Shown in pieces: positions 23,424 through 34,492 of a stretch of 64,000 bases of DNA; position 1 is the stretch's first letter, and every line of letters starts with the position of its first letter. Source of the DNA: Membranipora membranacea (taxonomy: Eukaryota > Bryozoa > Gymnolaemata > Cheilostomatida > Membraniporidae); the NCBI GenBank assembly GCA_914767715.1, contig OU612068.1, positions 29,512,001 to 29,576,000 on the forward strand, given 5' to 3'. The position numbers and the translations under genes were made by a program. The notes under the pieces were generated by a model. That model did not search any database and had not been told where the DNA came from. It saw nothing but the letters and a program-made list of their open reading frames with translations.

Positions 23424-26400
23424 TCAGTCAGCCTCTATGATGTGACCATTAAAGTATAATTTTCTGGTAGGATGAGGTATAGACTGGTCAGGTTTATGAG
23501 AATTTGGTAACATTGAACCTTCTACCATAGAGTCTCCTGTCAGCAACAAGTCCTACAAATAAGTGTCAATATACATCAAACCTCTGAGAGTTCTTGAGAC
23601 ACTTTCTACAGCTCAGTGATTTTGTTTGTTCAAATTTGTTTGTTAACTCTGATGACAAACAGAGTGAGAGGGTGAGAGAGCTTCCTCGACAATTTATTAG
23701 GACGTCATCTTTACTATTTTAGCCGAGGTAGATTGAATAAAGTGTTTTATTTATTACCTGGTGCCTGGCTATGAAGTCGAGTAGTTCCAGTGATAACTCT
23801 CTGCTTGACTTTAGTAGATGACTCAAACTACAACAACAGATCACAACATGACCGCCAGCCTGGAAGGCACATACAATGGAAAAGGTGGGAAGTTCATGAG
23901 GGATACGCAATTAACTCCGATAAAATACGTCATATTCTGTAGTATGACAAATCGGAACAACAACTCCATTGGCAACATAACTCAAGACTAAATGCATCAG
24001 CCGGAGTCTCAACCCACCTGTCTGTGTTGAGGAGATTATGCTCAAGTATTTTACCACAAATCTCTTTGTTCAGGTTAGCATCGAATAAAGGAATACCGAA
24101 GCAGCAGTCTAACAGTAACCAATCAGAGAAGTCTACTGATTCACTGCTGGGTCGCTCAACAAGCGCTGATGGCTGATTCATATCTGTGAGGGTAGATTCT
24201 CCTGTTATAATCTGAAAATAACGATGAAATAAAAACGAGTTCAGATATTTATGACGATTGAAGCCACCATACAGTTACGGTAGTTTTCCACCTAGACTGA
24301 TCTTGTAATTTATAAATGTGAACTTTCTTTCTCACTAGTAGCACACTGCCCGAACGCGAACACGAACAGAAAGATCACATAATGCTCTCAAAAACTTCTC
24401 ATTAAACAAACTGAGTCATGAACCATGAAAGGTCTCCAAAAAGTTTTATCATGTGACTGATATTTCATCGAATAACCTCTTTACATATGCAATAGACAGA
24501 CATTCTGAGATATAAGAATAAGGTATAAGTAAGTAATCACACAAACCTCAGCTATATTACATGACGCGTCAGCTCCCTCACTGATCTTATTACTATTAAG
24601 TAATGTTATATAACCACATGTAGAGGTGAGATCAATGTGTTCTTGTAGCTTTATTACTGCAGGGTGTGTAACCATCGGGTCATCTTCAACAATATATATT
24701 TATATTCATATACTTCGCGTTTTAAATAGCGACTGATCATCAAGTTTGTATAATATAGGATACATAGGGTCTATTGATGGTACTGCCTCATACATCATAC
24801 AGAACTTTCCAAATCTTTCATTCTTGCCTTTAGTCACAATAGCAGTGTTGAGGCATGTGACAACTGGAGGTTTGAAATTTTCTGTCATAAGGTGAGCAGC
24901 ATTAACAGATTTATAACACACAGGTATAAAAAATACTTAAAAGTTTATAATCTCATTAGCATATCATCTGACAGTGCTGTGTTATTAACAGAGAGAATTA
25001 GAACTTAGGTGAACAAACATACTGGCAGTCAGAGAGCCAGACTTGGATACATACCTTTACTGAGAGGGAATGATAGATGTCTCATAGCACCAGTCTCTGC
25101 AGATATTGAGTATGTCTGCACTAACACAGCTGAATGTGATAAACAGTCCTGCAGAGTTAGGAGAAGGTTAGAGGTCGCCAGTATGCTGGGGTCATGACCC
25201 CATGTTGTTATCTGACATCGCTCATATTTCTGCAATATCAATGTATGATCTCATGTGATGAAAACAGTCGTGACAATAAAGAGAAAGTAAATCATTTGGT
25301 GTTGTCTAGTGAAGTATGAAATACAGAATCAACTGAGTCAAGGCATAAAAAACTAAATTGTTTGGCTGAAATTTAATTTGTGCACAGGTACCAATCAATT
25401 TAGGTTGGTTAGTTGGCACTGTAGTCTTTGGATGTGCTAGAGTTCCTAAAGTGATATTCTGACCCTAATTACAGTTGCAAAAAGTTAATGGGCCATCTAG
25501 ACCGCATTGTGGCATTGTCGCTATGGTGCAGAGACTCATGCCTTGGAGTCGACCCACCAGCAGTGTGATAGAAAACTCAAAATAATAAACAAAGGGAGAA
25601 AAATTTAATAATGTGATTTTGGCTGGGGTGTGGTGACTGGTGGTACAAAAATGGGGCATATAACTCACCTTGAATATAGATGGTAGCTGTCTTATCTTGG
25701 ATCCCTTCGGTAAGAACAGTGTTGCAGGTCCACATTGTGTAAGATGATATATGTAAAGCTTGAACCACATAGAACTCACCTGTAAAAATAACCAGCAAGT
25801 CAAGGTACAATTATAGATGTATGCTGCCAATCAGAAATCAAGTTATCTAGCAGATTTTCATAATGATACGTTATATGCTTTTGTGAATGAAGTCAGTAAA
25901 GCATACCTCAGGAATGGCAGGGCCGAGATGCTGTGGTACACAACTTGATATGCTGCGTATTTCGTTGCTGAGAGGAGCCATTGATATCAGTATTCTAAAA
26001 CAGCAGCAACCAAGTGACATGTAAAGTTAATAAAGTTAAGGCCTGATCCTCCAGTCCACAACTCAATGCCTATGTGTAAGATATACTACTAAAAGACATA
26101 AAAAATCTGAACATGCCTAAATCAATATTATAGCGATTGTCCTCTCATTGATGTTAGGTGGACAACTCCAATATATTGAAAATCAGTTATTATGTTTTGA
26201 AGACTTGGGATTATAAACAGACACATGATAGGTGATAAGTGATCAAAACTGGGTGATGAGCACACCGATGATGAGGGCAGTTTGACTTACTCATAGTTTT
26301 TGTTGAGTAGTTTTCTGCAGACCTGGGGATCGAGCCCGAGGAGACTCTCACACCTGATCAGGTCCAGACCGAGTAGATTCCCGCTGGTACTGGGCAGCTT

Positions 26401-29400
26401 ATCGTTATGTCTCAGGAATAAAACTGTGTCTCTCAGAGTGATGGCGTGATCAAAATATCTCTGAGCCTCTCCTTCAGCGTCAGAGCCGACCTTCTCTAGC
26501 TCTGAGATAAAACTATCCATAGTCTCATCACTGAGCTTACCAACCTCAAACATGGTCACCGCGTGATTCTTCAAGCCCTGTAAGTAACAAATAAATCATA
26601 CATTGTCACATATTAGAAAGATACCTCTGTAGGGCATTTTTTATCATATTTTTCCATTGTTTAACCAAAAGTTACTTAAAATAAACCAAGTTTTCTATAT
26701 CTAGTAAATTTTGTGTTGAGCCAAACCGATCATAATTTTCTATATGGTACAAAAAAAAGTTCATGAACTAATACACTGTTAGACCTGGATCTATCATCAT
26801 AGTATTTCTACAATATTTCAAACTTTATCAAACATGTTCACACAGATATCGTATTTGGGTGACAGTTGGGTCACTTCATTATCAACAGATGCCTAACAAA
26901 CACATATATGTACTTTCACACATTGCATAACATAAGTATACTTACAGGGCTGAGATTTCCCATCATAAGGAATGCTGTAAGCGTGGAATCAAATAGAAAT
27001 CCGACCCTCTTACTATGATTAGTGTTACTACCAGAGGCCATAGCTGTACTATCAGCTACAATATAAAATATAACATCTCACACACCATATACATGTGAAA
27101 TATACATACTATACTCTGTTGTTGAACATCGAGAGCACACATGAATATAGTCATATTACTTTCGGTTGAGGTTATAATTCTGTACACAAGTAAGTGTTAA
27201 AAAAGAAATAGAAATAATAGCAATATTTAGCATTCATGAATAAGGACTTACTACTGGTGGCCATAGCAGCGAGGTTATCGATACTCATACTATCTATGGG
27301 AGTGGCCCTCCCCTGACTCTCACTGTCATCTGTATCTAAAGGGAAATCATCTACATCCCATTCTAAAAATAGATCTCCCTCTTCTCTGTCAAATAGATAA
27401 TAAGCATAATGACAATAACATATTTAACCAACAGGAGGTCAATAAGTAAGCATAACAAATATAAATATGATACTATCTTAGAGATAACAGCAACTGACTG
27501 ATATGAAGTCTGAATATATCACTGTAAACCTCTACATGCATGATCACATACATATATTATTTCATATCACATAAATATCTCTAAATCTGCACTTTCTCTG
27601 TAAGGTTGAATAACTCACTTTTTGCGATCTAGACTAGCTTCATTCCATGTCTGGTGTAATCCCTCGGCTGGTTTATCCCAGTACTTCTTCTTAGCGAATC
27701 CGAGTCTACAGTAGACTGAGATCGCGTTCTGTACAAGCTGAAGATTAATCTCCAGTACATTGGCTAACTGTGATACAAATAATAAATTACCTAGTGAGGT
27801 AAACTGTTACAAGAGTATATCATAAACCGGTGAGACCTTTGACCTTATAACCTTGAGCTCTTACCGCTTTACATTAATTTAAAGATATTCTGCTTTGCTC
27901 TTTAGTTGACATAGCTGAATAAATACAATTCATGGCTAGGCATGGAGTGGGCATCTGAGTGTGATGCTTGAATTTGGTCCAGAGGCAAACTCTTGAATAG
28001 CGAATACCCATAAACCACTCAAACTGCACTTTGTCTATCATATACAATATGAGTTACTTATGGTGGATCGATCTAAGTTAATTATGAATAATTCAAGTTC
28101 ACAGGGCCACTCAAAATTGCTTTGAATAAGAACATAGTTTACCTCTCTAATTGGAGTGTGCTCATCTAGTGATACAAATATCTTGTATAGAAGAGTCTCA
28201 AAGTAGTCGCCCAGTACTCTGTTCATGACGAACCCCTCCAGAGGTGGTACAATGATTCTATCCGACTCATGTATCGGTACATCCAAATATACAAAACCCT
28301 TTTTGTAAAGCCCTGAAACAAACCAAGAAGACCTCACTGTTCAAAAAAATAATATCAGATTGCAATACCGCATCATTCATATTAAGTCTCATGGAATACC
28401 TAATCCTTTAATCATGAGTATGATTAAACAAAAGAAACATCAAAGAGTTTATCAAAATATATTAGCTGTATCTAGTTACCATGTAAAGCCTTGTGGTCGA
28501 CAGCTCCTGCCATTCTAAAGTCTGATGTTTGGTCATTGTAACTGATAAGGTCATCGAGTAACTGCTTCTCTTCTGGTTTACACAGCTGTCAAAGTGGGCG
28601 CAGTGTCGTTATTTTATATATGCTATGTTGTACAGTATTTATTACAGAATGATAACCAGAGATGAATATTATTTCCTACCACTGTAGTGATATGTCATAA
28701 CAATATAGATTCAGAAGTAAATCTGAGCTTTAAGAAAGAAAAAAAGTGCAACCTAGATGTATATACCTTAACATCCTCATCAGTTATAAGGCTGACTTTG
28801 ACGAGCCACCACGGCTCTATTACTACATTGTCTATAGGCATTGTGGGTAATAAAGCCTTCTCATTCTTACGCTTCATCTGGAAAAACTTCTACAATCACA
28901 ATAAGATACTGTGTGAATTACAATGTTTTTGCTTCCCAATTTCAATGTAATAAATCAATGTCCCACAATAAATATTCGAACAATATACGGCAACAGCAAA
29001 CAACTCCAGTAATAGAATATTAATTCAACTTTTTCGCTCTCAGCTCAGTATAAATGCTAACAGATAAACATAGGATATACTCACAGGTACGATTCTGTTT
29101 GTCTTTGTTGCGTTCATGAGATCGATATATTGATTTCTGCCGATTCCTAAGAGCCTCAAACCTAAAATGGATCATAAGTCACATGTTTAGCTTAAACGTA
29201 CAAACTTGTTATCCGCAGGAGCATCATGTTGTCCACACATGTAAGACGTGATGATCATCAGCCTACATTTAACAACATATTGTTGCAGCTTATCTAAGTA
29301 TATCCAAGTAATGATCAACTGCAAAGTGTTTTACCATACAGTGTAATAGAAACTAATGTATATTGCACACAATTACTCACAGTCAGCGGCTGTAAAGTTA

Positions 29401-30531
29401 GGAAGTGAGTCGTAACTCTTCTCAGCAGACATGATATCCTTCATCATACCATGATAATAAGCGAAGGGAGTGATCCTTAGTCCTCGTATCATAAACTCAG
29501 ACAGATGGTATGGATATAACATGAGGTGCTGACGACTGTATACCAATAAACTCTCATAATACTTCCTCTGATCTCTACATACCTGCTTCACTACAATCAA
29601 CACATAGATCATTGATGAAATACTCTATCCAAAGGCAAACCCTACCCTAGTCAACAACTTCTGAAATGATGATGATGATGATGAAATGACGCTCAGTAAA
29701 AGTTGCTAAGCTTTGCCTGATCAGCAGCATGGTTTATGATGTTGATCAGGCAAAGCTTAGCAACATAAGGCAAACCATGCACATAAGGCCTGGTGTCTGT
29801 GATTTTATTTAAAGCCAAACACAATAGCTTACCGAGATTCCCTTTGTACACCAGCTGATTCTTTATGCTGTAGTTGAACACGCTGCGATCATACTCTTCC
29901 TGTGAATTCCCAAGCAGCTGGAGAAAAAAAGTATTGTCCTGGCATTAAACGACAAGATGACCCTGAAGTTTGTTCTATGGTCTGGGTAACTCTCTCAGAC
30001 ATTTAACTATGATGACATTACAACAGGTTGCAGCTGAGGTTGCGCAAGTTAGTGCACTTTAAAATATCTTTCCGCCGCAGACAGACCTTTCAAATCGCCG
30101 GATGTGCCTTTCATGGACAAGTTTGAGAGATAAGGAGAATAGATCATAATGCTCAGCTCATAGTAGACTAGAGGAGGAAAGGTAACTGTACAGTATGAGT
30201 ATGAGCAATGAGAATTCTCCTTGGTGGTGTGAGGGAGTAAATCTAAATGCAGTTAGTATTGTATGTACATATATATATACATGCATGTGTGTATATATAC
30301 CTACATTTAAAGTGTATAGGTCATTTTTTTCATTGCACGTGTGTGTGTACCAGTGTCATTGAGTGTGTAGATGATGTCTGATGAGGAGTCATTATTATTT
30401 ATTAGCCTGCCTGACCTGTCCTGTGGTCTTAGACTTGGCAACAAGAGAGGGTGGATTACCTGTCTGATATTTCCTGGCAGCTTTGTCCATGCATAATTAT
30501 GCTTGATGTGGAACTCAACATCTGCATTCAT
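23424..30531 (-). CDS. FAM91A1: FAM91A1, trans-Golgi vesicle-tethering factor
   Basis: FAM91A1 works at the trans-Golgi network with TBC1D23 and golgins in capturing endosome-derived vesicles, and belongs to the WDR11 complex. Exons: 30531-30460, 29917-29833, 29590-29381, 29161-29085, 28877-28767, 28585-28480, 28312-28143, 27767-27619, 27385-27252, 27055-26946, 26577-26291, 25994-25907, 25779-25669, 25229-25055, 24683-24547, 24211-24018, 23827-23758 and 23552-23424 (2415 nt, 804 aa; human about 838). All 17 junctions keep phase. Family-specific blocks in order: [61 protein letters not shown] then [111 protein letters not shown]. The acceptor before 24683 has a weak pyrimidine tract but is the only one giving the conserved sequence in phase. 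The protein stops after HIIEAD, shortly before the vertebrate end, so the last few codons are uncertain. It is head-to-head with ISCA1. Confidence 0.95.
24706..24921 (-). other. Unexplained intronic open frame (FAM91A1 intron 14)
   Basis: A 71-codon frame starting with ATG ([16 protein letters not shown]...) occupies much of the 371-bp intron between FAM91A1 exons 14 and 15, on the same strand. It does not match the FAM91A1 sequence expected here, since the flanking exons already join with the conserved order intact. Composition looks coding-like, but I recognise no family. It may be chance, a decayed insertion or a species-specific alternative exon. Confidence 0.2.
29702..29764. repeat. 22-bp perfect inverted repeat in FAM91A1 intron 2
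   Basis: Arms 29702-29723 and 29743-29764 are exact reverse complements, separated by 19 nt. The spacer contains GCATGGTTT, whose complement AAACCATGC follows the right arm at about 29772, so two alternative hairpins are possible. It occupies the middle of a 242-bp intron. Confidence 0.95.
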
Positions 30532-30894
30532 CTTCAAGGCTTAGGTGAGGACAGGTGGGATGGACAAGTAAACTTTGGACAAGTCACACAACACCAGCTG
30601 CATACAACAAATCCATTTCCTCCATGTAAGTGCTTAGACAAGTGGCTCTTAACTGTATAGACGAAATATATAAGGTATGTTGTCAATTAGAAGGTTTAGG
30701 TCAAGGCCAACTAAACAGGAAACACCTGAGAATCCTTATAACCATCAGATCCTAGATGAAAGGGCTCCTCGTCTAACCCGCTAATCTCCAGATACAACAG
30801 GCTATATCATTAAGTAACTCAGAATTATTTTATGTAAAAAGTGCCTGCTGCAAGAAAGAAGAAAATTCGTTCACTATTAACTCTCTGAGGGGAG
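30532..30894. promoter_or_regulatory. Shared head-to-head promoter interval, FAM91A1 / ISCA1
   Basis: Only 363 bp separate the two divergent start codons, so both 5' UTRs and core promoters must share this interval. I see no TATA box at a convincing position and no clear known site. A bidirectional promoter is inferred from geometry. Confidence 0.55.
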
Positions 30895-33138
30895 ATGGCA
30901 TCTACAACAAGACTCACAGCCACTGTGAGGGCTGCAACAAAACGAACATTGAGACCTACAAGAGCTGCAATCACAATGGTAATCATTTTACCAGTCTGTT
31001 TTTTAAGGATGATGGCATGCATTATTATTAGCAAAACATTGGTGGTTACGTGACTTTTATCATGTTGATGTATGTGTTTATATATATAACAACTTTTCAT
31101 ATTAAAACTGTTCATTGTATCATCATCATAATGAATGATTCCATATTACTCACGAGTCACTGGTCTGATAATGATAGCTAAACGAAGTATGCACAATTGG
31201 TAATTGAGCTGGGTGAAACCAAGGAGTAACTGTTACTCCTTGGTGAAACATTAACATACCTACCTCTTATTCATGGGAATGGGTATAATCAAAACAATTG
31301 AGGAAATTCATACCATGTTGTTGTGGTTAGAGGAGGGGGCATGAGGAAGTTCACAGGTAACTGTCTTCCCACTTGCGGCTCACATATTATATTTTAATCC
31401 TAACACTTAAAAATGTTCTCAATTATCTTTGGTGGCCTTTACTCAAGTTTTACTTCTCAATCTTAAGACTTAAAATCATCAGTTTCGTGATTCTGCCTTG
31501 ACATTATCTGTATGCCCTATCTATGTGCGCCGGCTGCCAAGGGGCGGGAGGGGGTAAGAGTTAGGGGGGCTCAGACTATAGCATCTTGGGAGTGCGGATT
31601 ATTCCAAACTTAAGTCTAATCCTAATTGTCCTCGACTCTTTGTAGACCAGTTAATTCTTTGTCGAACTGTACAAACCACAACTTGATAGAATTTTCCTTG
31701 CAGCAATAATAATTTTATATATTCTTCAATCAATCGTATTTGCTGACTTAATTTAAATCTGATCTGCAAGAAATCCTGAGAAAGCATTTAAGGGTAGCCA
31801 GAATAGACAGACATGCCAATGAGTTAAATAGCGCTATCTCTCTCTCTAGACCTATTACCCACAAATGAATGTCCTGACAAGTCGTTTTATATACATGTAT
31901 ATGTTTTAGACACCAGCCGCTGTTGAACGCGTAAAAGAAATACTTCACGAACAGCCGGATGTTGTAAGTAAATCAACTTCTTCTGAGTCAACAAGTTTTT
32001 GTTTCATATTGAGTCAACTATTGGATCGGAGTTGAAGCTTTGCTTGTGTGAAATCAGTTGTATTAATCCCTATCACTACCTGCTGCATTGAGGTGACCAT
32101 GAGCTCTCTAAACAAATACCACCAATATGGGGGTGTACAAAGTGACAATAAATAAAGAGATGAAGGGTGGATTTATATTACCATCTTGGTCAATATGTTA
32201 CAAAAATTAATAAAATCAACGATAGAGGCTCAAGTTAAAAGAGTAAGAAAAATGTTAAAATAAAAAATCTGTTGTTAAAATTGGCCAATAGAAAAGAAAA
32301 TTAAGAATATATAAAAACTAATCGCTGTCACATATTAGAATAAAAAGAAACATTTAATGTCTATGTCATAGGGCGTAAAAACAAAATGTCTCTGCCCCGT
32401 GCCCATCAATATTTGACCATGTGGTAATGGTAAAGTCTGTTAAGCCCATGTGAAGGCAAATATTCATTAGTGATTACCTAAAACCTAGATCATCTTGACT
32501 CCTAGACCATGAGTAAGGAAGCTGTTTGGAGTAAGTAATCAAATTATTTTTTAATTTCCTCCACTCTTTCCCAAACTTTATGATTACAGAAAGCATTGAA
32601 GATTGGTGTGAAGACACGCGGCTGCAGAGGCATGACTTATACTCTGGATTTCGCTACACAGAAATCCAAATTTGATGAAGAAGTGATTCAAGACGGTAGG
32701 TTTTTAATTTAACCTTTCACTTGGTAATTTTACATGGGGCATGCTGACCTGCTGCTCCCTATTGGCTTCATATTTTCAGGTCAGCCCCAAAAACTATTAA
32801 ATGCAATTAAATGCAATTTAATAGTTGTTACTTTTTACACAATCCAATAGCGCTCAAGGAAATGAATGTTTAATGAGCACTCATTTTATGTCACTTTGTC
32901 AAACTGTGTTTTCTATCTCTCTCCTGCAGGTGCTAAAGTATTTATAGACTCTAAAGCTCAGATGACATTATTAGGTACAGTTATGGACTATGTAGATGAG
33001 AGGCTAACCAGTGAGTTTGTGTTTGAGAATCCAAATGTGACGGGATTCTGTGGATGTGGTGAAAGCTTTTCTTTAGATAAAAGTATCTTCGAGGTGAATA
33101 AAACTACTAAAAAGGAATCGTCTGGAGAGGCAACTTAG
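30895..33138 (+). CDS. ISCA1: ISCA1, mitochondrial A-type iron-sulfur cluster assembly protein
   Basis: ISCA1, with ISCA2 and IBA57, helps build [4Fe-4S] clusters in the mitochondrial matrix. Exons: 30895-30978, 31910-31963, 32590-32695 and 32930-33138 (453 nt, 150 aa), all in phase. Residues 1-28 are Arg/Thr-rich without acidic residues (MASTTRLTATVRAATKRTLR), as for a mitochondrial presequence. The A-type fold follows: TPAAVERVKEIL, KIGVKTRGCRGMTYTLDFA, DGAKVFIDSKAQMTLLGT, MDYVDERLTSEFVFENPN. The three cluster-binding cysteines are C58, C122 and C124 (GFCGCGESF). Most homologues I know end just after this motif. Here about 20 more residues follow (to VNKTTKKESSGEAT), rich in Lys, Thr and Ser. 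An upstream in-frame ATG was not found near the chosen start, and the first exon matches the family well. Transcribed divergently from FAM91A1 and convergent with the ADAMTS gene. Confidence 0.95.
31219..31243. repeat. 25-bp palindrome in ISCA1 intron 1
   Basis: CCAAGGAGTAAC and GTTACTCCTTGG flank a single T as a perfect palindrome. GGTGAAAC occurs directly at both edges (31212-31219 and 31242-31249), overlapping the arms, which resembles a target-site duplication. The GAGTAA core is shared with the palindromes at 45230 and 54967. Confidence 0.85.
31541..31569 (+). other. G-quadruplex-capable G-run cluster in ISCA1 intron 1
   Basis: G-runs at 31541-31544, 31546-31548, 31550-31554 and 31564-31569 give four tracts of at least three G on the non-template strand in an otherwise AT-rich window. 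Two loops are one base and the third is nine. Whether it folds is untested. Confidence 0.6.
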
Positions 33139-34492
33139 CAGATGAATCTCATTTTCTATGATATTATCTATTTCTGTATGTGCCAATGATATTATATATT
33201 GTGTGAGTGATGTGATGTGATGATGAGTTTGTGGTTCATTATTAAGATCTAAATGAATCTTGTTATCAATGAATGCTAGTCTTGAGCTCCAGATGAGCTT
33301 GGTGGAAAATACAAGTATGACAAAGAACTCAACATTAACATTGTAATTTAAATCCAAGGGTTTACTCGACGATGTCTCGTACAGATGCTCTGGTGTATTC
33401 TCCTCTGGTCAAATAATGTTAAGTTACCAACAATACATTAGTAATAAGCCTAATAATCTTTGGGCTGTCTCCTCCTATGGGCAAAACTAGTTGCCTAAGA
33501 AATCTTCTTTTTTTACCAGCTTTCTTTGCACGCAGCAGATTTATGTGTATAACTTTAAATGCAACATACTATTTTCCAAAACCTTGTTTACTTGAAGATC
33601 CATTGATCACAACAACATTACTGTAAATTCTCGAGTTACACAGTAGGATAACATAAATACATGCTTCAATAAAAGTCTATCACTGTACTTTAACATGTTC
33701 ATGTAGCACAACGGTATTACTAACATGCAGAATTTTAGCGGAAAAAAAAAAGATATGTTGGTGAAAAGTTAAACAAAAGCGAAAAGTTAATAAATAAGAG
33801 ACAATCTAATTGTCTTGTATATCAGTTCTATTGACAGTGTTTAGTACTGTATGTTACATAGAAAAATAAATAAGTCTCTGCACAACAATTCTTGACAGCG
33901 GGGCTTTCCAATATATTATTGTATCTGTGACACAAGCTGTACACTGTCTGTGGGATTATAGTATATGATATATCCCACTGTCATGGATAACAGCCACCTG
34001 TCATGGAAGTAACTGACACATGGTAATGTTCAATAACAGTAAAAAATATGGAAAAAAAGGTTTGTTCTCAACAAGTCAAAATACTATTACAACAATATTA
34101 ATATATGAGTCGAATCTAGTGGGACTTGTTGAATCATGCAGATGATGATAATAAATTGTATTAGTTTATTTACAAAAAAAAGACAACCATTTATACATGA
34201 CCTCTTTGAGTTTCCATATTGCATGAAGCTTTGCCTTTTTAACAGAATGCAACTTTTCGACCTGCTGCCATCAGTTAATCGAGCATCCTGCTAAAACAAC
34301 CAGAGTTAGCTACTAAGATGGGAGATTGTTCATTGTTTGTTGATGTAACCAGATGAAATGACAATGAAACTGTCCGTTGAAGTCGCTTACATGCACCAAA
34401 TAACAGTGTCTATGTATTTGACTGAAGCACCTGCTTGCGATGCCATGATGTGCTTCTGACAAGCTCCTCTAGCAGTGTCACACAGTAATTTA
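33139..34492. other. Convergent intergenic region, ISCA1 / ADAMTS-like
   Basis: 1.35 kb between two stop codons on opposite strands. A plus-strand AATAAA at 33668-33673 could serve ISCA1, though it is about 530 nt beyond the stop. A minus-strand AATAAA at 34165-34170 suits the ADAMTS gene. No coding exon is seen. Confidence 0.5.
34165..34170 (-). terminator. Candidate polyadenylation signal of the ADAMTS-like gene
   Basis: Minus-strand AATAAA (TTTATT on the plus strand) about 325 nt downstream of the stop codon at 34493-34495. Confidence 0.4.

Noticed and set aside
25009-25197. Plus-strand frame overlapping FAM91A1 exon 14
   Set aside because: Antisense shadow of a well-supported conserved exon.
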